From assembly GCA_030686995.1 (NCBI GenBank), contig CM060688.1, positions 202,902,718-202,966,717 on the forward strand: 64,000 bases of DNA, in the 5' to 3' direction. This DNA is from Artemisia argyi. Lineage: Eukaryota; Streptophyta; Magnoliopsida; Asterales; Asteraceae. The position numbers and the translations under genes are program-made. Of this stretch, positions 50,513 to 64,000 are shown one piece after another; within the stretch, counting starts at the first letter, position 1, and each line of letters begins with the position of its first letter. The notes beneath the pieces were generated by a model, which worked only from the letters and a program-made list of their open reading frames with translations, did no database searches and had not been told where the DNA came from.

Positions 50513-53500
50513 TTTAGGGTTTCGTGTTTGGGGTTTGGGGTTTAGGGTTTGGGGATGGGGGTTGGGGTTGGAGTTAGGGTTGGGGGTTTTGGGTTTGGGG
50601 TTTCGGGATTAAGTTTTGGGGATTGGCGTTTGGGGTTTCGGGTTTTGGGGATGGGGTTTAGGGTTGGGGTTAGGGGTCAGTGGTTTGGGGTTTGGTTTTT
50701 GGTTTTTGGTTTCGGGTTTCAAGTTTGGGGTTTGGGGTTTCGGGATTCAGGTTTCAAGTTTCGGGTTTGGGGTTGGGGGTTGGGGGTTTGGGGTTTGGGG
50801 TTTCGAGTTTCTGGTTTCAGATTTAGGGTTTGGGGTTTGGGATTAGGGGTTGGGGATGTGGGTTGGGGGATTCGGGTTTCGGGTTTTGGGTTTCGGGCTT
50901 CAGGTTTTAGGTTTCGGGTTTTGGGTTTCATGTATCGGGTTTCGGGTTTTGGGTTTGGGGTTTGGGGTTTGGGGTTTGGGGTTTCGGGTTTCGGGTTCGG
51001 GGTTTCGGGTTTGGGGTTTGAGGTTTGGGGTTTTGGGTTTTGTGTTTCGGGTATCGGGTTTCGGGTTTCGGGTTTCAGGTTTGGGCTTTTGGGTTGGGGG
51101 TTTCGGGTTTCGGGTTGGTGGTTTCGAGTTTCGGGTTTCAGGTTTCGGGTTTGGGGTATGAGGTTTTGGGTTTGTGGTTTCTGGTTTTGGGTTTCGGGTT
51201 TCGGGTATCGGGTATCGGGTTTTGGGTATCGGGTATCGGGTTTCGGTTTCGGGTTTGTGGTTTAGGGTTTAGGCTTTAGGGTTTTGGGTTTACAAACATA
51301 AGCCTAATAGATCTAAGTAAATTTTTAAGCAACCTATTCTCGGATGTTTAAAGTCAGTTATATTAAGAATCAATACTCAAAAAACAAGATGTATTTTAAT
51401 TTTATGAACACACTAAAAAACCAAAACTGTACCCTCTTTTATGGAATTCATTAGCCGTTTTATAAGCAGTACACCGTTTAAATAAATTATATACCTTGAT
51501 ACTGATATTAATGCAACTTTTTTGCAAGTATGCAAATTTGTGAACTTTATTCTATTTTTGTAATATACATACCATTTTTGTGAACTTTATACATTTTTTG
51601 CAAAAATTAATTTTAGTTAACTTTTACACAATGTTTGTGTATATTATACTTATTTTGTGACTTTTATTCACATTATTTTGAATTTAAACCCATTATTGAA
51701 GTTTGCATTATTTAAGTTAGTTATTTCAAGTTTCGTACTCATGTACTTAGTTTTCAAAATTGAGGTTTAGTTGAGCAATTATGATATATGTGACTAAAAT
51801 CTCTCGATCAATTCCGAATATAGGAGACACAAATATCGTCTTTCTTATATCAAACCAAACATATTAAACAAAAATAAGGAGAGACTGCAACACCGCAACT
51901 ACACATGACCGAAAAAGATAACTATTTTGTCTCACGGGTGTCATTTTTGATGGCTAAAAATTTTACTTTATGAGGAAACTAAGCTATATATGTAAACTCA
52001 CTACATTACTATAATATAAATATAAGCCCAATAGATATAAGTAAATTTTTAAGCAAACTATTGTCGGACGTTTAAAGACAATTATATTAAGAATCAATTC
52101 TCAAAAAACAAGATGTATTTTAATTTTATGAACATACCGAAAAAACAATACATTAGCCGTTTTACAATTATTACACCGGTTAAGCAAATTATATTTAGGG
52201 TTTCGTGTTTGGGGTTTGGGGTTTAGGGTTTGGGGATGGGGGTTGGGGTTGGAGTTAGGGTTGGGGGTTTTGGGTTTGGGGTTTCGGGATTAAGTTTTGG
52301 GGATTGGCGTTTGGGGTTTCGGGTTTTGGGTGTGGGGTTTAGGGTTGGGGTTAGGGGTCAGTGGTTTGGGGTTTGGTTTTTGGTTTTTGGTTTCGGGTTT
52401 CAAGTTTGGGGTTTGGGGTTTCGGGATTCAGGTTTCAAGTTTCGGGTTTGGGGTTGGGGGTTGGGGGTTTGGGGTTTGGGGTTTGGGGTTTCGAGTTTCT
52501 GGTTTCAGATTTAGGGTTTGGGGTTTGGGATTAGGGGTTGGGGATGTGGGTTGGGGGATTCGGGTTTCGGGTTTTGGGTTTCGGGCTTCGGGTTTTAGGT
52601 TTCGGGTTTTGGGTTTCATGTATCGGGTTTCGGGTTTTGGGTTTGGGGTTTGGGGTTTCGGGTTTGGGGTTTCGGGTTTCGGGTTCGGGGTTTCGGGTTT
52701 GGGGTTTGAGGTTTGGGGTTTTGGGTTTTGTGTTTCGGGTATCGGGTTTCGGGTTTCGGGTTTCAGGTTTGGGCTTTTGGGTTGGGGGTTTGGGGTTTCG
52801 GGTTGGTGGTTTCGAGTTTCGGGTTTCAGGTTTCGGGTTTGGGGTATGAGGTTTTGGGTTTGTGGTTTCTGGTTTTGGGTTTCGGGTTTCGGGTATCGGG
52901 TATCGGGTTTTGGGTATCGGGTATCGGGTTTCGGTTTCGGGTTTGTGGTTTAGGGTTTAGGCTTTAGGGTTTTGGGTTTACAAACATAAGCCTAATAGAT
53001 CTAAGTAAATTTTTAAGCAACCTATTCTCGGATGTTTAAAGTCAGTTATATTAAGAATCAATACTCAAAAAACAAGATGTATTTTAATTTTATGAACACA
53101 CTAAAAAACCAAAACTGTACCCTCTTTTATGGAATTCATTAGCCGTTTTATAAGCAGTACACCGTTTAAATAAATTATATACCTTGATACTGATATTAAT
53201 GCAACTTTTTTGCAAGTATGCAAATTTGTGAACTTTATTCTATTTTTGTAATATACATACCATTTTTGTGAACTTTATACATTTTTTGCAAAAATTAATT
53301 TTAGTTAACTTTTACACAATGTTTGTGTATATTATACTAATTTTGTGACTTTTATTCACATTATTTTGAATTTAAACCCATTATTGAAGTGTGCATTATT
53401 TAAGTTAGTTATTTCAAGTTTCGTACTCATGTACTTAGTTTTCAAAATTGAGGTTTAGTTGAGCAATTATGATATATGTGACTAAAATCTCTCAATCAAT

Positions 53501-56500
53501 TCCGAATATAGGAGACACAAATATCGTCTTTCTTATATCAAACCAAACATATTAAACAAAACTAAGGAGAGACTGCAACACCGCAACAACACATGACCGA
53601 AAAAGATAACTATTTTGTCTCACGGGTGTCATTTTTGATGGCTAAAAATTTAACTTTATGAGGAAACTAAGCTATATATGTAAACTCACTACATTACTAT
53701 AATATAAATATAAGCCCAATAGATATAAGTAAATTTTTAAGCAAACTATTGTCGGACGTTTAAAGACAATTATATTAAGAATCAATTCTCAAAAAACAAG
53801 ATGTATTTTAATTTTATGAACATACCGAAAAAACAATACATTAGCCGTTTTACAATTATTACACCGGTTAAGCAAATTATATTTAGGGTTTCGTGTTTGG
53901 GGTTTGGGGTTTAGGGTTTGGGGATGGGGGTTGGGGTTGGAGTTAGGGTTGGGGGTTTTGGGTTTGGGGTTTCGGGATTAAGTTTTGGGGATTGGCGTTT
54001 GGGGTTTCGGGTTTTGGGGGTGGGGTTTAGGGTTGGGGTTAGGGGTCAGTGGTTTGGGGTTTGGTTTTTGGTTTTTGGTTTCGGGTTTCAAGTTTGGGGT
54101 TTGGGGTTTCGGGATTCAGGTTTCAAGTTTCGGGTTTGGGGTTGGGGGTTGGGGGTTTGGGGTTTGGGGTTTGGGGTTTCGAGTTTCTGGTTTCAGATTT
54201 AGGGTTTGGGGTTTGGGATTAGGGGTTGGGGATGTGGGTTGGGGGATTCGGGTTTCGGGTTTTGGGTTTCGGGCTTCGGGTTTTAGGTTTCGGGTTTTGG
54301 GTTTCATGTATCGGGTTTCGGGTTTTGGGTTTGGGGTTTGGGGTTTCGGGTTTGGGGTTTCGGGTTTCGGGTTCGGGGTTTCGGGTTTGGGGTTTGAGGT
54401 TTGGGGTTTTGGGTTTTGTGTTTCGGGTATCGGGTTTCGGGTTTCGGGTTTCAGGTTTGGGCTTTTGGGTTGGGGGTTTGGGGTTTCGGGTTGGTGGTTT
54501 CGAGTTTCGGGTTTGGGGTTTGAGGTTTTGGGTTTGTGGTTTCTGGTTTTGGGTTTCGGGTTTCGGGTATCGGGTATCGGGTTTTGGGTATCGGGTATCG
54601 GGTTTCGGTTTCGGGTTTGTGGTTTAGGGTTTAGGCTTTAGGGTTTTGGGTTTACAAACATAAGCCTAATAGATCTAAGTAAATTTTTAAGCAACCTATT
54701 CTCGGATGTTTAAAGTCAGTTATATTAAGAATCAATACTCAAAAAACAAGATGTATTTTAATTTTATGAACACACTAAAAAACCAAAACTGTACCCTCTT
54801 TTATGGAATTCATTAGCCGTTTTATAAGCAGTACACCGTTTAAATAAATTATATACCTTGATACTGATATTAATGCAACTTTTTTGCAAGTATGCAAATT
54901 TGTGAACTTTATTCTATTTTTGTAATATACATACCATTTTTGTGAACTTTATACATTTTTTCAAAAATTAATTTTAGTTAACTTTTACACAATGTTTGTG
55001 TATATTATACTAATTTTGTGACTTTTATTCACATTATTTTGAATTTAAACCCATTATTGAAGTGTGCATTATTTAAGTTAGTTATTTCAAGTTTCGTACT
55101 CATGTACCTAGTTTTCAAAATTGAGGTTTAGTTGAGCAATTATGATATATGTGACTAAAATCTCTCGATCAATTCCGAATATAGGAGACACAAATATCGT
55201 CTTTCTTATATCAAACCAAACATATTAAACAAAAATAAGGAGAGACTGCAACACCGCAACAACACATGACCGAAAAAGATAACTATTTTGTCTCACGGGT
55301 GTCATTTTTGATGGCTAAAAATTTTACTTTATGAGGAAACTAAGCTATATATGTAAACTCACTACATTACCATAATATAAATATAAGCCCAATAGATATA
55401 AGTAAATTTTTAAGCAAACTATTGTCGGACGTTTAAAGACAATTATATTAAGAATCAATTCTCAAAAAACAAGATGTATTTTAATTTTATGAACATACCG
55501 AAAAAACAAATACATTAGCCGTTTTACAATTATTACACCGGTTAAGCAAATTATATTTAGGGTTTCGTGTTTGGGGTTTGGGGTTTAGGGTTTGGGGATG
55601 GGGGTTGGGGTTGGAGTTAGGGTTGGGGGTTTTGGGTTTGGGGTTTCGGGATTAAGTTTTGGGGATTGGCGTTTGGGGTTTCGGGTTTTGGGTGTGGGGT
55701 TTAGGGTTGGGGTTAGGGGTCAGTGGTTTGGGGTTTGGTTTTTGGTTTTTGGTTTCGGGTTTCAAGTTTGGGGTTTGGGGTTTCGGGATTTAGGTTTCAA
55801 GTTTCGGGTTTGGGGTTGGGGGTTGGGGGTTTGGGGTTTGGGGTTTGGGGTTTCGAGTTTCTGGTTTCAGATTTAGGGTTTGGGGTTTGGGATTAGGGGT
55901 TGGGGATGTGGGTTGGGGGATTCGGGTTTCGGGTTTTGGGTTTCGGGCTTCGGGTTTTAGGTTTCGGGTTTTGGGTTTCATGTATCGGGTTTCGGGTTTT
56001 GGGTTTGGGGTTTGGGGTTTCGGGTTTGGGGTTTCGGGTTTCGGGTTCGGGGTTTCGGGTTTGGGGTTTGAGGTTTGGGGTTTTGGGTTTTGTGTTTCGG
56101 GTATCGGGTTTCGGGTTTCGGGTTTCAGGTTTGGGCTTTTGGGTTGGGGGTTTCGGGTTGGTGGTTTCGAGTTTCGGGTTTCAGGTTTCGGGTTTGGGGT
56201 TTGAGGTTTTGGGTTTGTGGTTTCTGGTTTTGGGTTTCGGGTTTCGGGTATCAGGTATCGGGTTTTGGGTATCGGGTATCGGGTTTCGGTTTCGGGTTTG
56301 TGGTTTAGGATTTAGGCTTTAGGGTTTTGGGTTTACAAACATAAGCCTAATAGATCTAAGTAAATTTTTAAGCAACCTATTCTCGGATGTTTAAAGTCAG
56401 TTATATTAAGAATCAATACTCAAAAAACAAGATGTATTTTAATTTTATGAACACACTAAAAAACCAAAATTGTACCCTCTTTTATGGAATTCATTAGCCG

Positions 56501-59500
56501 TTTTATAAGCAGTACACCGTTTAAATAAATTATATACCTTGATACTGATATTAATGCAACTTTTTTGCAAGTATGCAAATTTGTGAACTTTATTCTATTT
56601 TTGTAATATACATACCATTTTTGTGAACTTTATACATTTTTTGCAAAAATTAATTTTAGTTAACTTTTACACAATGTTTGTGTATATTATACTAATTTTG
56701 TGACTTTTATTCACATTATTTTGAATTTAAACCCATTATTGAAGTGTGCATTATTTAAGTTAGTTATTTCAAGTTTCGTACTCATGTACTTAGTTTTCAA
56801 AATTGAGGTTTAGTTGAGCAATTATGATATATGTGACTAAAATCTCTCGATCAATTCCGAATATAGGAGACACAAATATCGTCTTTCTTATATCAAACCA
56901 AACATATTAAACAAAAATAAGGAGAGACTGCAACACCGCAACAACACATGACCGAAAAAGATAACTATTTTGTCTCACGGGTGTCATTTTTTATGGCTAA
57001 AAATTTTACTTTATGAGGAAACTAAGCTATATATGTAAACTCACTACATTACTATAATATAAATATAAGCCCAATAGATATAAGTAAATTTTTAAGCAAA
57101 CTATTGTCGGACGTTTAAAGACAATTATATTAAGAATCAATTCTCAAAAAACAACATGTATTTTAATTTTATGAACATACCGAAAAAACAATACATTAGC
57201 CGTTTTACAATTATTACACCGGTTAAGCAAATTATATTTAGGGTTTCGTGTTTGGGGTTTGGGGTTTAGGGTTTGGGGATGGGGGTTGGGGTTGGAGTTA
57301 GGGTTGGGGGTTTTGGGTTTGGGGTTTCGGGATTAAGTTTTGGGGATTGGCGTTTGGGGTTTCGGGTTTTGGGTGTGGGGTTTAGGGTTGGGGTTAGGGG
57401 TCAGTGGTTTGGGGTTTGGTTTTTGGTTTTTGGTTTCGGGTTTCAAGTTTGGGGTTTGGGGTTTCGGGATTCAGGTTTCAAGTTTCGGGTTTGGGGTTGG
57501 GGGTTGGGGGTTTGGGGTTTGGGGTTTGGGGTTTCGAGTTTCTGGTTTCAGATTTAGGGTTTGGGGTTTGGGATTAGGGGTTGGGGATGTGGGTTGGGGG
57601 ATTCGGGTTTCGGGTTTTGGGTTTCGGGCTTCGGGTTTTAGGTTTCGGGTTTTGGGTTTCATGTATCGGGTTTCGGGTTTTGGGTTTGGGGTTTGGGGTT
57701 TCGGGTTTGGGGTTTCGGGTTTCGGGTTCGGGGTTTCGGGTTTGGGGTTTGAGGTTTGGGGTTTTGGGTTTTGTGTTTCGGGTATCGGGTTTCGGGTTTC
57801 GGGTTTCAGGTTTGGGCTTTTGGGTTGGGGGTTTGGGGTTTCGGGTTGGTGGTTTCGAGTTTCGGGTTTCAGGTTTCGGGTTTGGGGTTTGAGGTTTTGG
57901 GTTTGTGGTTTCTGGTTTTGGGTTTCGGGTTTCGGGTATCGGGTAACGGGTTTTGGGTATCGGGTATCGGGTTTCGGTTTCGGGTTTGTGGTTTAGGGTT
58001 TAGGCTTTAGGGTTTTGGGTTTACAAACATAAGCCTAATAGATCTAAGTAAATTTTTAAGCATCCTATTGTCGGATGTTTAAAGTCAGTTATATTAAGAA
58101 TCAATACTCAAAAAACAAGATGTATTTTAATTTTATGAACACACTAAAAAACCAAAACTGTACCCTCTTTTATGGAATTCATTAGCCGTTTTATAAGCAG
58201 TACACCGTTTAAATAAATTATAAACCTTGATACTGATATTAATGCAACTTTTTTGCAAGTATGCAAATTTGTGAACTTTATTCTATTTTTGTAATATGCA
58301 TACCATTTTTGTGAACTTTATACATTTTTTGCAAAAATTAATTTTAGTTAACTTTTACACAATGTTTGTGTATATTATACTAATTTTGTGACTTTTATTC
58401 ACATTATTTTGAATTTAAACCCATTATTGAAGTGTGCATTATTTAAGTTAGTTATTTCCAGTTTCGTACTCATGTACTTAGTTTTCAAAATTGAGGTTTA
58501 CTTGAGCAATTATGATATATGTGACTAAAATCTCTCGATCAATTCCGAATATAGGAGACACAAATATCGTCTTTCTTATATCAAACCAAACATATTAAAC
58601 AAAAATAAGGAGAGACTGCAACACCGCAACAACACATGATCGAAAAAGATAACTATTTTGTCTCACGGGTGTCATTTTTGATGGCTAAAAATTTTACTTT
58701 ATGAGGAAACTAAGCTATATATGTAAACTCACTACATTACTATAATATAAATATAAGCCCAATAGATATAAGTAAATTTTTAAGCAAACTATTGTCGGAC
58801 GTTTAAAGACAATTATATTAAGAATCAATTCTCAAAAAACAAGATGTATTTTAATTTTATGAACATACCGAAAAAACAATACATTAGCCGTTTTACAATT
58901 ATTACACCGGTTAAGCAAATTATATTTAGGGTTTCGTGTTTGGGGTTTGGGGTTTAGGGTTTGGGGATGGGGGTTGGGGTTGGAGTTAGGGTTGGGGGTT
59001 TTGGGTTTGGGGTTTCGGGATTAAGTTTTGGGGATTGGCGTTTGGGGTTTCGGGTTTTGGGTGTGGGGTTTAGGGTTGGGGTTAGGGGTCAGTGGTTTGG
59101 GGTTTGGTTTTTGGTTTTTGGTTTCGGGTTTCAAGTTTGGGGTTTGGGGTTTCGGGATTCAGGTTTCAAGTTTCGGGTTTGGGGTTGGGGGTTGGGGGTT
59201 TGGGGTTTGGGGTTTGGGGTTTCGAGTTTCTGGTTTCAGATTTAGGGTTTGGGGTTTGGGATTAGGGGTTGGGGGATTCGGGTTTCGGGTTTTGGGTTTC
59301 GGGCTTCGGGTTTTAGGTTTCGGGTTTGGGGTTTCATGTATCGGGTTTTGGGTTTGGGGTTTCGGGTTTCGGGTTTGGGGTTTCGGGTTTCGGGTTCGGG
59401 GTTTCGGGTTTGAGGTTTGAGGTTTGGGGTTTTGGGTTTTGTGTTTCGGGTATCGGGTTTCAGGTTTCGGGTTTCAGGTTTGGGCTTTTGGGTTGGGGGT

Positions 59501-62500
59501 TTGGGGTTTCGGGTTGGTGGTTTCGAGTTTCGGGTTTCAGGTTTCGGGTTTGGGGTTTGAGGTTTTGGGTTTGTGGTTTCTGGTTTTGGGTTTCGGGTTT
59601 CGGGTTTCGGGTTTTGGGTATCGGGTATCGGGTTTTGGGTATCGGGTATCGGGTTTCGGTTTCGGGTTTGTGGTTTAGGGTTTAGGCTTTAGGGTTTTGG
59701 GTTTACAAACATAAGCCTAATAGATCTAAGTAAATTTTTAAGCAACCTATTCTCGGATGTTTAAAGTCAGTTATATTAAGAATCAATACTCAAAAAACAA
59801 GATGTATTTTAATTTTATGAACACACTAAAAAACCAAAACTGTACCCTCTTTTATGGAATTCATTAGCCGTTTTATAAGCAGTACACCGTTTAAATAAAT
59901 TATAAACCTTGATACTGATATTAATGCAACTTTTTTGCAAGTATGCAAATTTGTGAACTTTATTCTATTTTTGTAATATACATACCATTTTTGTGAACTT
60001 TATACATTTTTTGCAAAAATTAATTTTAGTTAACTTTTACACAATGTTTGTGTATATTATACTAATTTTGTGACTTTTATTCACATTATTTTGAATTTAA
60101 ACCTATTATTGAAGTGTGCATTATTTAAGTTAGTTATTTCCAGTTTCGTACACATGTACTTAGTTTTCAAAATTGAGGTTTACTTGAGCAATTATGATAT
60201 ATGTGACTAAAATCTCTCGATCAATTCCGAATATAGGAGACACAAATATCGTCTTTCTTATATCAAACCAAACATATTAAACAAAAATAAGGAGAGACTG
60301 CAACACCGCAACAACACATGATCGAAAAAGATAACTATTTTGTCTCACGGGTGTCATTTTTGATGGCTAAAAATTTTACTTTATGAGGAAACTAAGCTAT
60401 ATATGTAAACTCACTACATTACTATAATATAAATATAAGCCCAATAGATATAAGTAAATTTTTAAGCAAACTATTGTCGGACGTTTAAAGACAATTATAT
60501 TAAGAATCAATTCTCAAAAAACAAGATGTATTTTAATTTTATGAACATACCGAAAAAACAATACATTAGCCGTTTTACAATTATTACACCGGTTAAGCAA
60601 ATTATATTTAGGGTTTCGTGTTTGGGGTTTGGGGTTTAGGGTTTGGGGATGGGGGTTGGGGTTGGAGTTAGGGTTGGGGGTTTTGGGTTTGGGGTTTCGG
60701 GATTAAGTTTTGGGGATTGGCGTTTGGGGTTTCGGGTTTTGGGTGTGGGGTTTAGGGTTGGGGTTAGGGGTCAGTGGTTTGGGGTTTGGTTTTTGGTTTT
60801 TGGTTTCGGGTTTCAAGTTTGGGGTTTGGGGTTTCGGGATTCAGGTTTCAAGTTTCGGGTTTGGGGTTGGGGGTTGGGGGTTTGGGGTTTGGGGTTTGGG
60901 GTTTCGAGTTTCTGGTTTCAGATTTAGGGTTTGGGGTTTGGGATTAGGGGTTGGGGGATTCGGGTTTCGGGTTTTGGGTTTCGGGCTTCGGGTTTTAGGT
61001 TTCGGGTTTGGGGTTTCATGTATCGGGTTTTGGGTTTGGGGTTTGGGGTTTCGGGTTTGGGGTTTCGGGTTTCGGGTTCGGGGTTTCGGGTTTGGGGTTT
61101 GAGGTTTGGGGTTTTGGGTTTTGTGTTTCGGGTATCGGGTTTCGGGTTTCGGGTTTCAGGTTTGGGCTTTTGGGTTGGGGGTTTGGGGTTTCGGGTTGGT
61201 GGTTTCGAGTTTCGGGTTTTAGGTTTCGGGTTTGGGGTTTGAGGTTTTGGGTTTGTGGTTTCTGGTTTTGGGTTTCGGGTTTCGGGTATCGGGTATCGGG
61301 TTTTGGGTATCGGGTATCGGGTTTCGGTTTCGGGTTTGTGGTTTAGGGTTTAGGCTTTAGGGTTTTGGGTTTACAAACATAAGCCTAATAGATCTAAGTA
61401 ATTTTTTAAGCAACCTATTCTCGGATGTTTAAAGTCAGTTATATTAAGAATCAATACTCAAAAAACAAGATGTATTTTAATGTTATGAACACACTAAAAA
61501 ACCAAAACTGTACCCTCTTTTATGGAATTCATTAGCCGTTTTATAAGCAGTACACCGTTTAAATAAATTATATACCTTGATACTGATATTAATGCAACTT
61601 TTTTGCAAGTATGCAAATTTGTGAACTTTATTCTATTTTTGTAATATACATACCATTTTTGTGAACTTTATACATTTTTTGCAAAAATTAATTTTAGTTA
61701 ACTTTTACACAATGTTTGTGTATATTATACTAATTTTGTGACTTTTATTCACATTATTTTGAATTTAAACCCATTATTGAAGTGTGCATTATTTAAGTTA
61801 GTTATTTCAAGTTTCGTACTCATGTACTTAGTTTTCAAAATTGAGGTTTAGTTGAGCAATTATGATATATGTGACTAAAATCTCTCGATCAATTCCGAAT
61901 ATAGGAGACACAAATATCGTCTTTCTTATATCAAACCAAACATATTAAACAAAAATAAGGAGAGACTGCAACACCGCAACAACACATGACCGAAAAAGAT
62001 AACTATTTTGTCTCACGGGTGTCATTTTTTATGGCTAAAAATTTTACTTTATGAGGAAACTAAGCTATATATGTAAACTCACTACATTACTATAATATAA
62101 ATATAAGCCCAATAGATATAAGTAAATTTTTAAGCAAACTATTGTCGGACGTTTAAAGACAATTATATTAAGAATCAATTCTCAAAAAACAAGATGTATT
62201 TTAATTTTATGAACATACCGAAAAAACAATACATTAGCCGTTTTACAATTATTACACCGGTTAAGCAAATTATATTTAGGGTTCCGTGTTTGGGGTTTGA
62301 GGTTTAGGGTTTGGGGATGGGGGTTGGGGTTGGAGTTAGGGTTGGGGGTTTTGGGTTTGGGGTTTCGGGATTAAGTTTTGGGGATTGGCGTTTGGGGTTT
62401 CGGGTTTTGGGTGTGGGGTTTAGGGTTGGGGTTAGGGGTCAGTGGTTTGGGGTTTGGTTTTTGGTTTTTGGTTTCGGGTTTCAAGTTTGGGGTTTGGGGT

Positions 62501-64000
62501 TTCGGGATTCAGGTTTCAAGTTTCGGGTTTGGGGTTGGGGGTTGGGGGTTTGGGGTTTGGGGTTTGGGGTTTCGAGTTTCTGGTTTCAGATTTAGGGTTT
62601 GGGGTTTGGGATTAGGGGTTGGGGATGTGGGTTGGGGGATTCGGGTTTCGGGTTTTGGGTTTCGGGCTTCGGGTTTTAGGTTTCGGGTTTGGGGTTTCAT
62701 GTATCGGGTTTCGGGTTTTGGGTTTGGGGTTTGGGGTTTCGGGTTTGGGGTTTCGGGTTTCGGGTTCGGGGTTTCGGGTTTGGGGTTTGAGGTTTGGGGT
62801 TTTGGGTTTTGTGTTTCGGGTATCGGGTTTCGGGTTTCGGGTTTCAGGTTTGGGCTTTTGGGTTGGGGGTTTGGGGTTTCGGGTTGGTGGTTTCGAGTTT
62901 CGGGTTTCCGGTTTCGGGTTTGGGGTTTGAGGTTTTGGGTTTGTGGTTTCTGGTTTTGGGTTTCGGGTTTCGGGTATCGGGTATCAGGTTTTGGGTATCG
63001 GGTATCGGGTTTCGGTTTCGGGTTTGTGGTTTAGGGTTTAGGCTTTAGGGTTTTGGGTTTACAAACATAAGCCTAATAGATCTAAGTAAATTTTTAAGCA
63101 ACCTATTCTCGGATGTTTAAAGTCAGTTATATTAAGAATCAATACTCAAAAAACAAGATGTATTTTAATTTTATGAACACACTAAAAAACCAAAACTGTA
63201 CCCTCTTTTATGGAATTCATTAGCCGTTTTATAAGCAGTACACCGTTTAAATAAATTATATACCTTGATACTGATATTAATGCAACTTTTTTGCAAGTAT
63301 GCAAATTTGTGAACTTTATTCTATTTTTGTAATATACATACCATTTTTGTGAACTTTATACATTTTTTGCAAAAATTAATTTTAGTTAACTTTTACACAA
63401 TGTTTGTGTATATTATACTAATTTTGTGACTTTTATTCACATTATTTTGAATTAAAAAACATTATTGAAGTGTGCATTATTTAAGTTAGTTATTTCAAGT
63501 TTCGTACTCATGTACTTAGTTTTCAAAATTGAGGTTTACTTGAGCAATTATGATATATGTGACTAAAATGTCTCGATCAATTCCGAATATAGGAGACACA
63601 AATATCGTCTTTCTTATATCAAACCAAACATATTAAACAAAAATAAGGAGAGACTGCAACACCGCAACAAAACATGATCGAAAAAGAAAACTATTTTGTC
63701 TCACGGGTGTCATTTTTGATGGCTAAAAATTTTACTTTATGAGGAAACTAAGCTATATATGTAAACTCACTACATTACTATAATATAAATATAAGCCCAA
63801 TAGATATAAGTAAATTTTTAAGCAAACTATTGTCGGACGTTTAAAGACAATTATATTAAGAATCAATTCTCAAAAAACAAGATGTATTTTAATTTTATGA
63901 ACATACCGAAAAAACAATACATTAGCCGTTTTACAATTATTACACCGGTTAAGCAAATTATATTTAGGGTTTCGTGTTTGGGGTTTGGGGTTTAGGGTTT

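Larger units (their letters stand above)
36614..64000 (+). repeat. Plus-oriented composite satellite array, 18 G-rich telomere-like blocks
   Basis: Blocks: 36717-37391, 38109-38903, 39807-40578, 41480-42272, 43175-43967, 44870-45097, 46000-46792, 47695-47922, 48825-49610, 50513-51291, 52194-52979, 53882-54653, 55556-56334, 57237-58022, 58925-59704, 60607-61372, 62275-63060 and 63963 onward. The full unit is about 1.67-1.70 kb. Each block opens TTTAGGGTTTCGTG (one unit has TTCCGTG) and closes TTTGGGTTT before ACAAAC. The first spacer is deleted (717 bp); the next two are 903 and 901 bp; the following 14 are each 902 bp. From 41 kb on, units are almost identical, so homogenisation is recent. 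The array continues beyond the window. No genes seen. Confidence 0.95.

Noticed and set aside
36717..64000. A true functional telomere
   Set aside because: Exact TTTAGGG is a minority, blocks are interrupted by 0.9-kb spacers and occur in both orientations; these are interstitial telomere-like satellites.
88..64000. CRISPR-like regular direct repeats
   Set aside because: Period is 0.96-1.7 kb with near-identical spacers in a plant context; this is tandem satellite structure.

Overview
The window is plant nuclear repeat DNA, almost certainly from a eudicot. Three things point there: degenerate Arabidopsis-type telomere heptamers (TTTAGGG and relatives), an LTR element primed by plant initiator tRNA-Met, and a plant LINE with a DUF4283 plus zinc-knuckle ORF1. 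The LINE protein style would fit Asteraceae, but that is only a low-confidence guess. I see no host gene, tRNA, rRNA or CRISPR array.

Most of the window is one composite satellite. Each unit joins an AT-rich spacer of about 0.9 kb to a block of about 0.6-0.8 kb made of variant telomere heptamers (TTTCGGG, TTTGGGG, TTTAGGG, TATCGGG, TTTCAGG). Layout: 1-10832 holds damaged plus-oriented units carrying a solo LTR (1169-4646) and a rearranged LINE (6703-10504). 10833-27832 is a minus-oriented array with 12 C-rich blocks. 27833-36613 is a non-satellite island: about 3.6 copies of an unrelated 962-bp tandem repeat, one of them split by an LTR retrotransposon (28865-33471), then an LTR remnant and unassigned DNA. 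36614-64000 is a plus-oriented array with 18 G-rich blocks that runs off the window.

The two main arrays point away from the island, C-rich strand on the left and G-rich on the right, as at the two ends of a chromosome. At 10833 the orientation flips the other way, G-rich meeting C-rich, with a 2-bp microhomology. From 42.3 kb rightward, 14 successive spacers are each exactly 902 bp by my count, while the heptamer blocks differ mostly in steps of 7 bp. Each block also sits between two related direct repeats of about 172-194 bp.

Nothing here forms an operating gene set. The coding remnants are a 5'-truncated LINE ORF1, its truncated endonuclease and an inverted piece of its reverse transcriptase. 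The long open frames in the G-rich blocks are by-products of a stop-poor 7-bp repeat.
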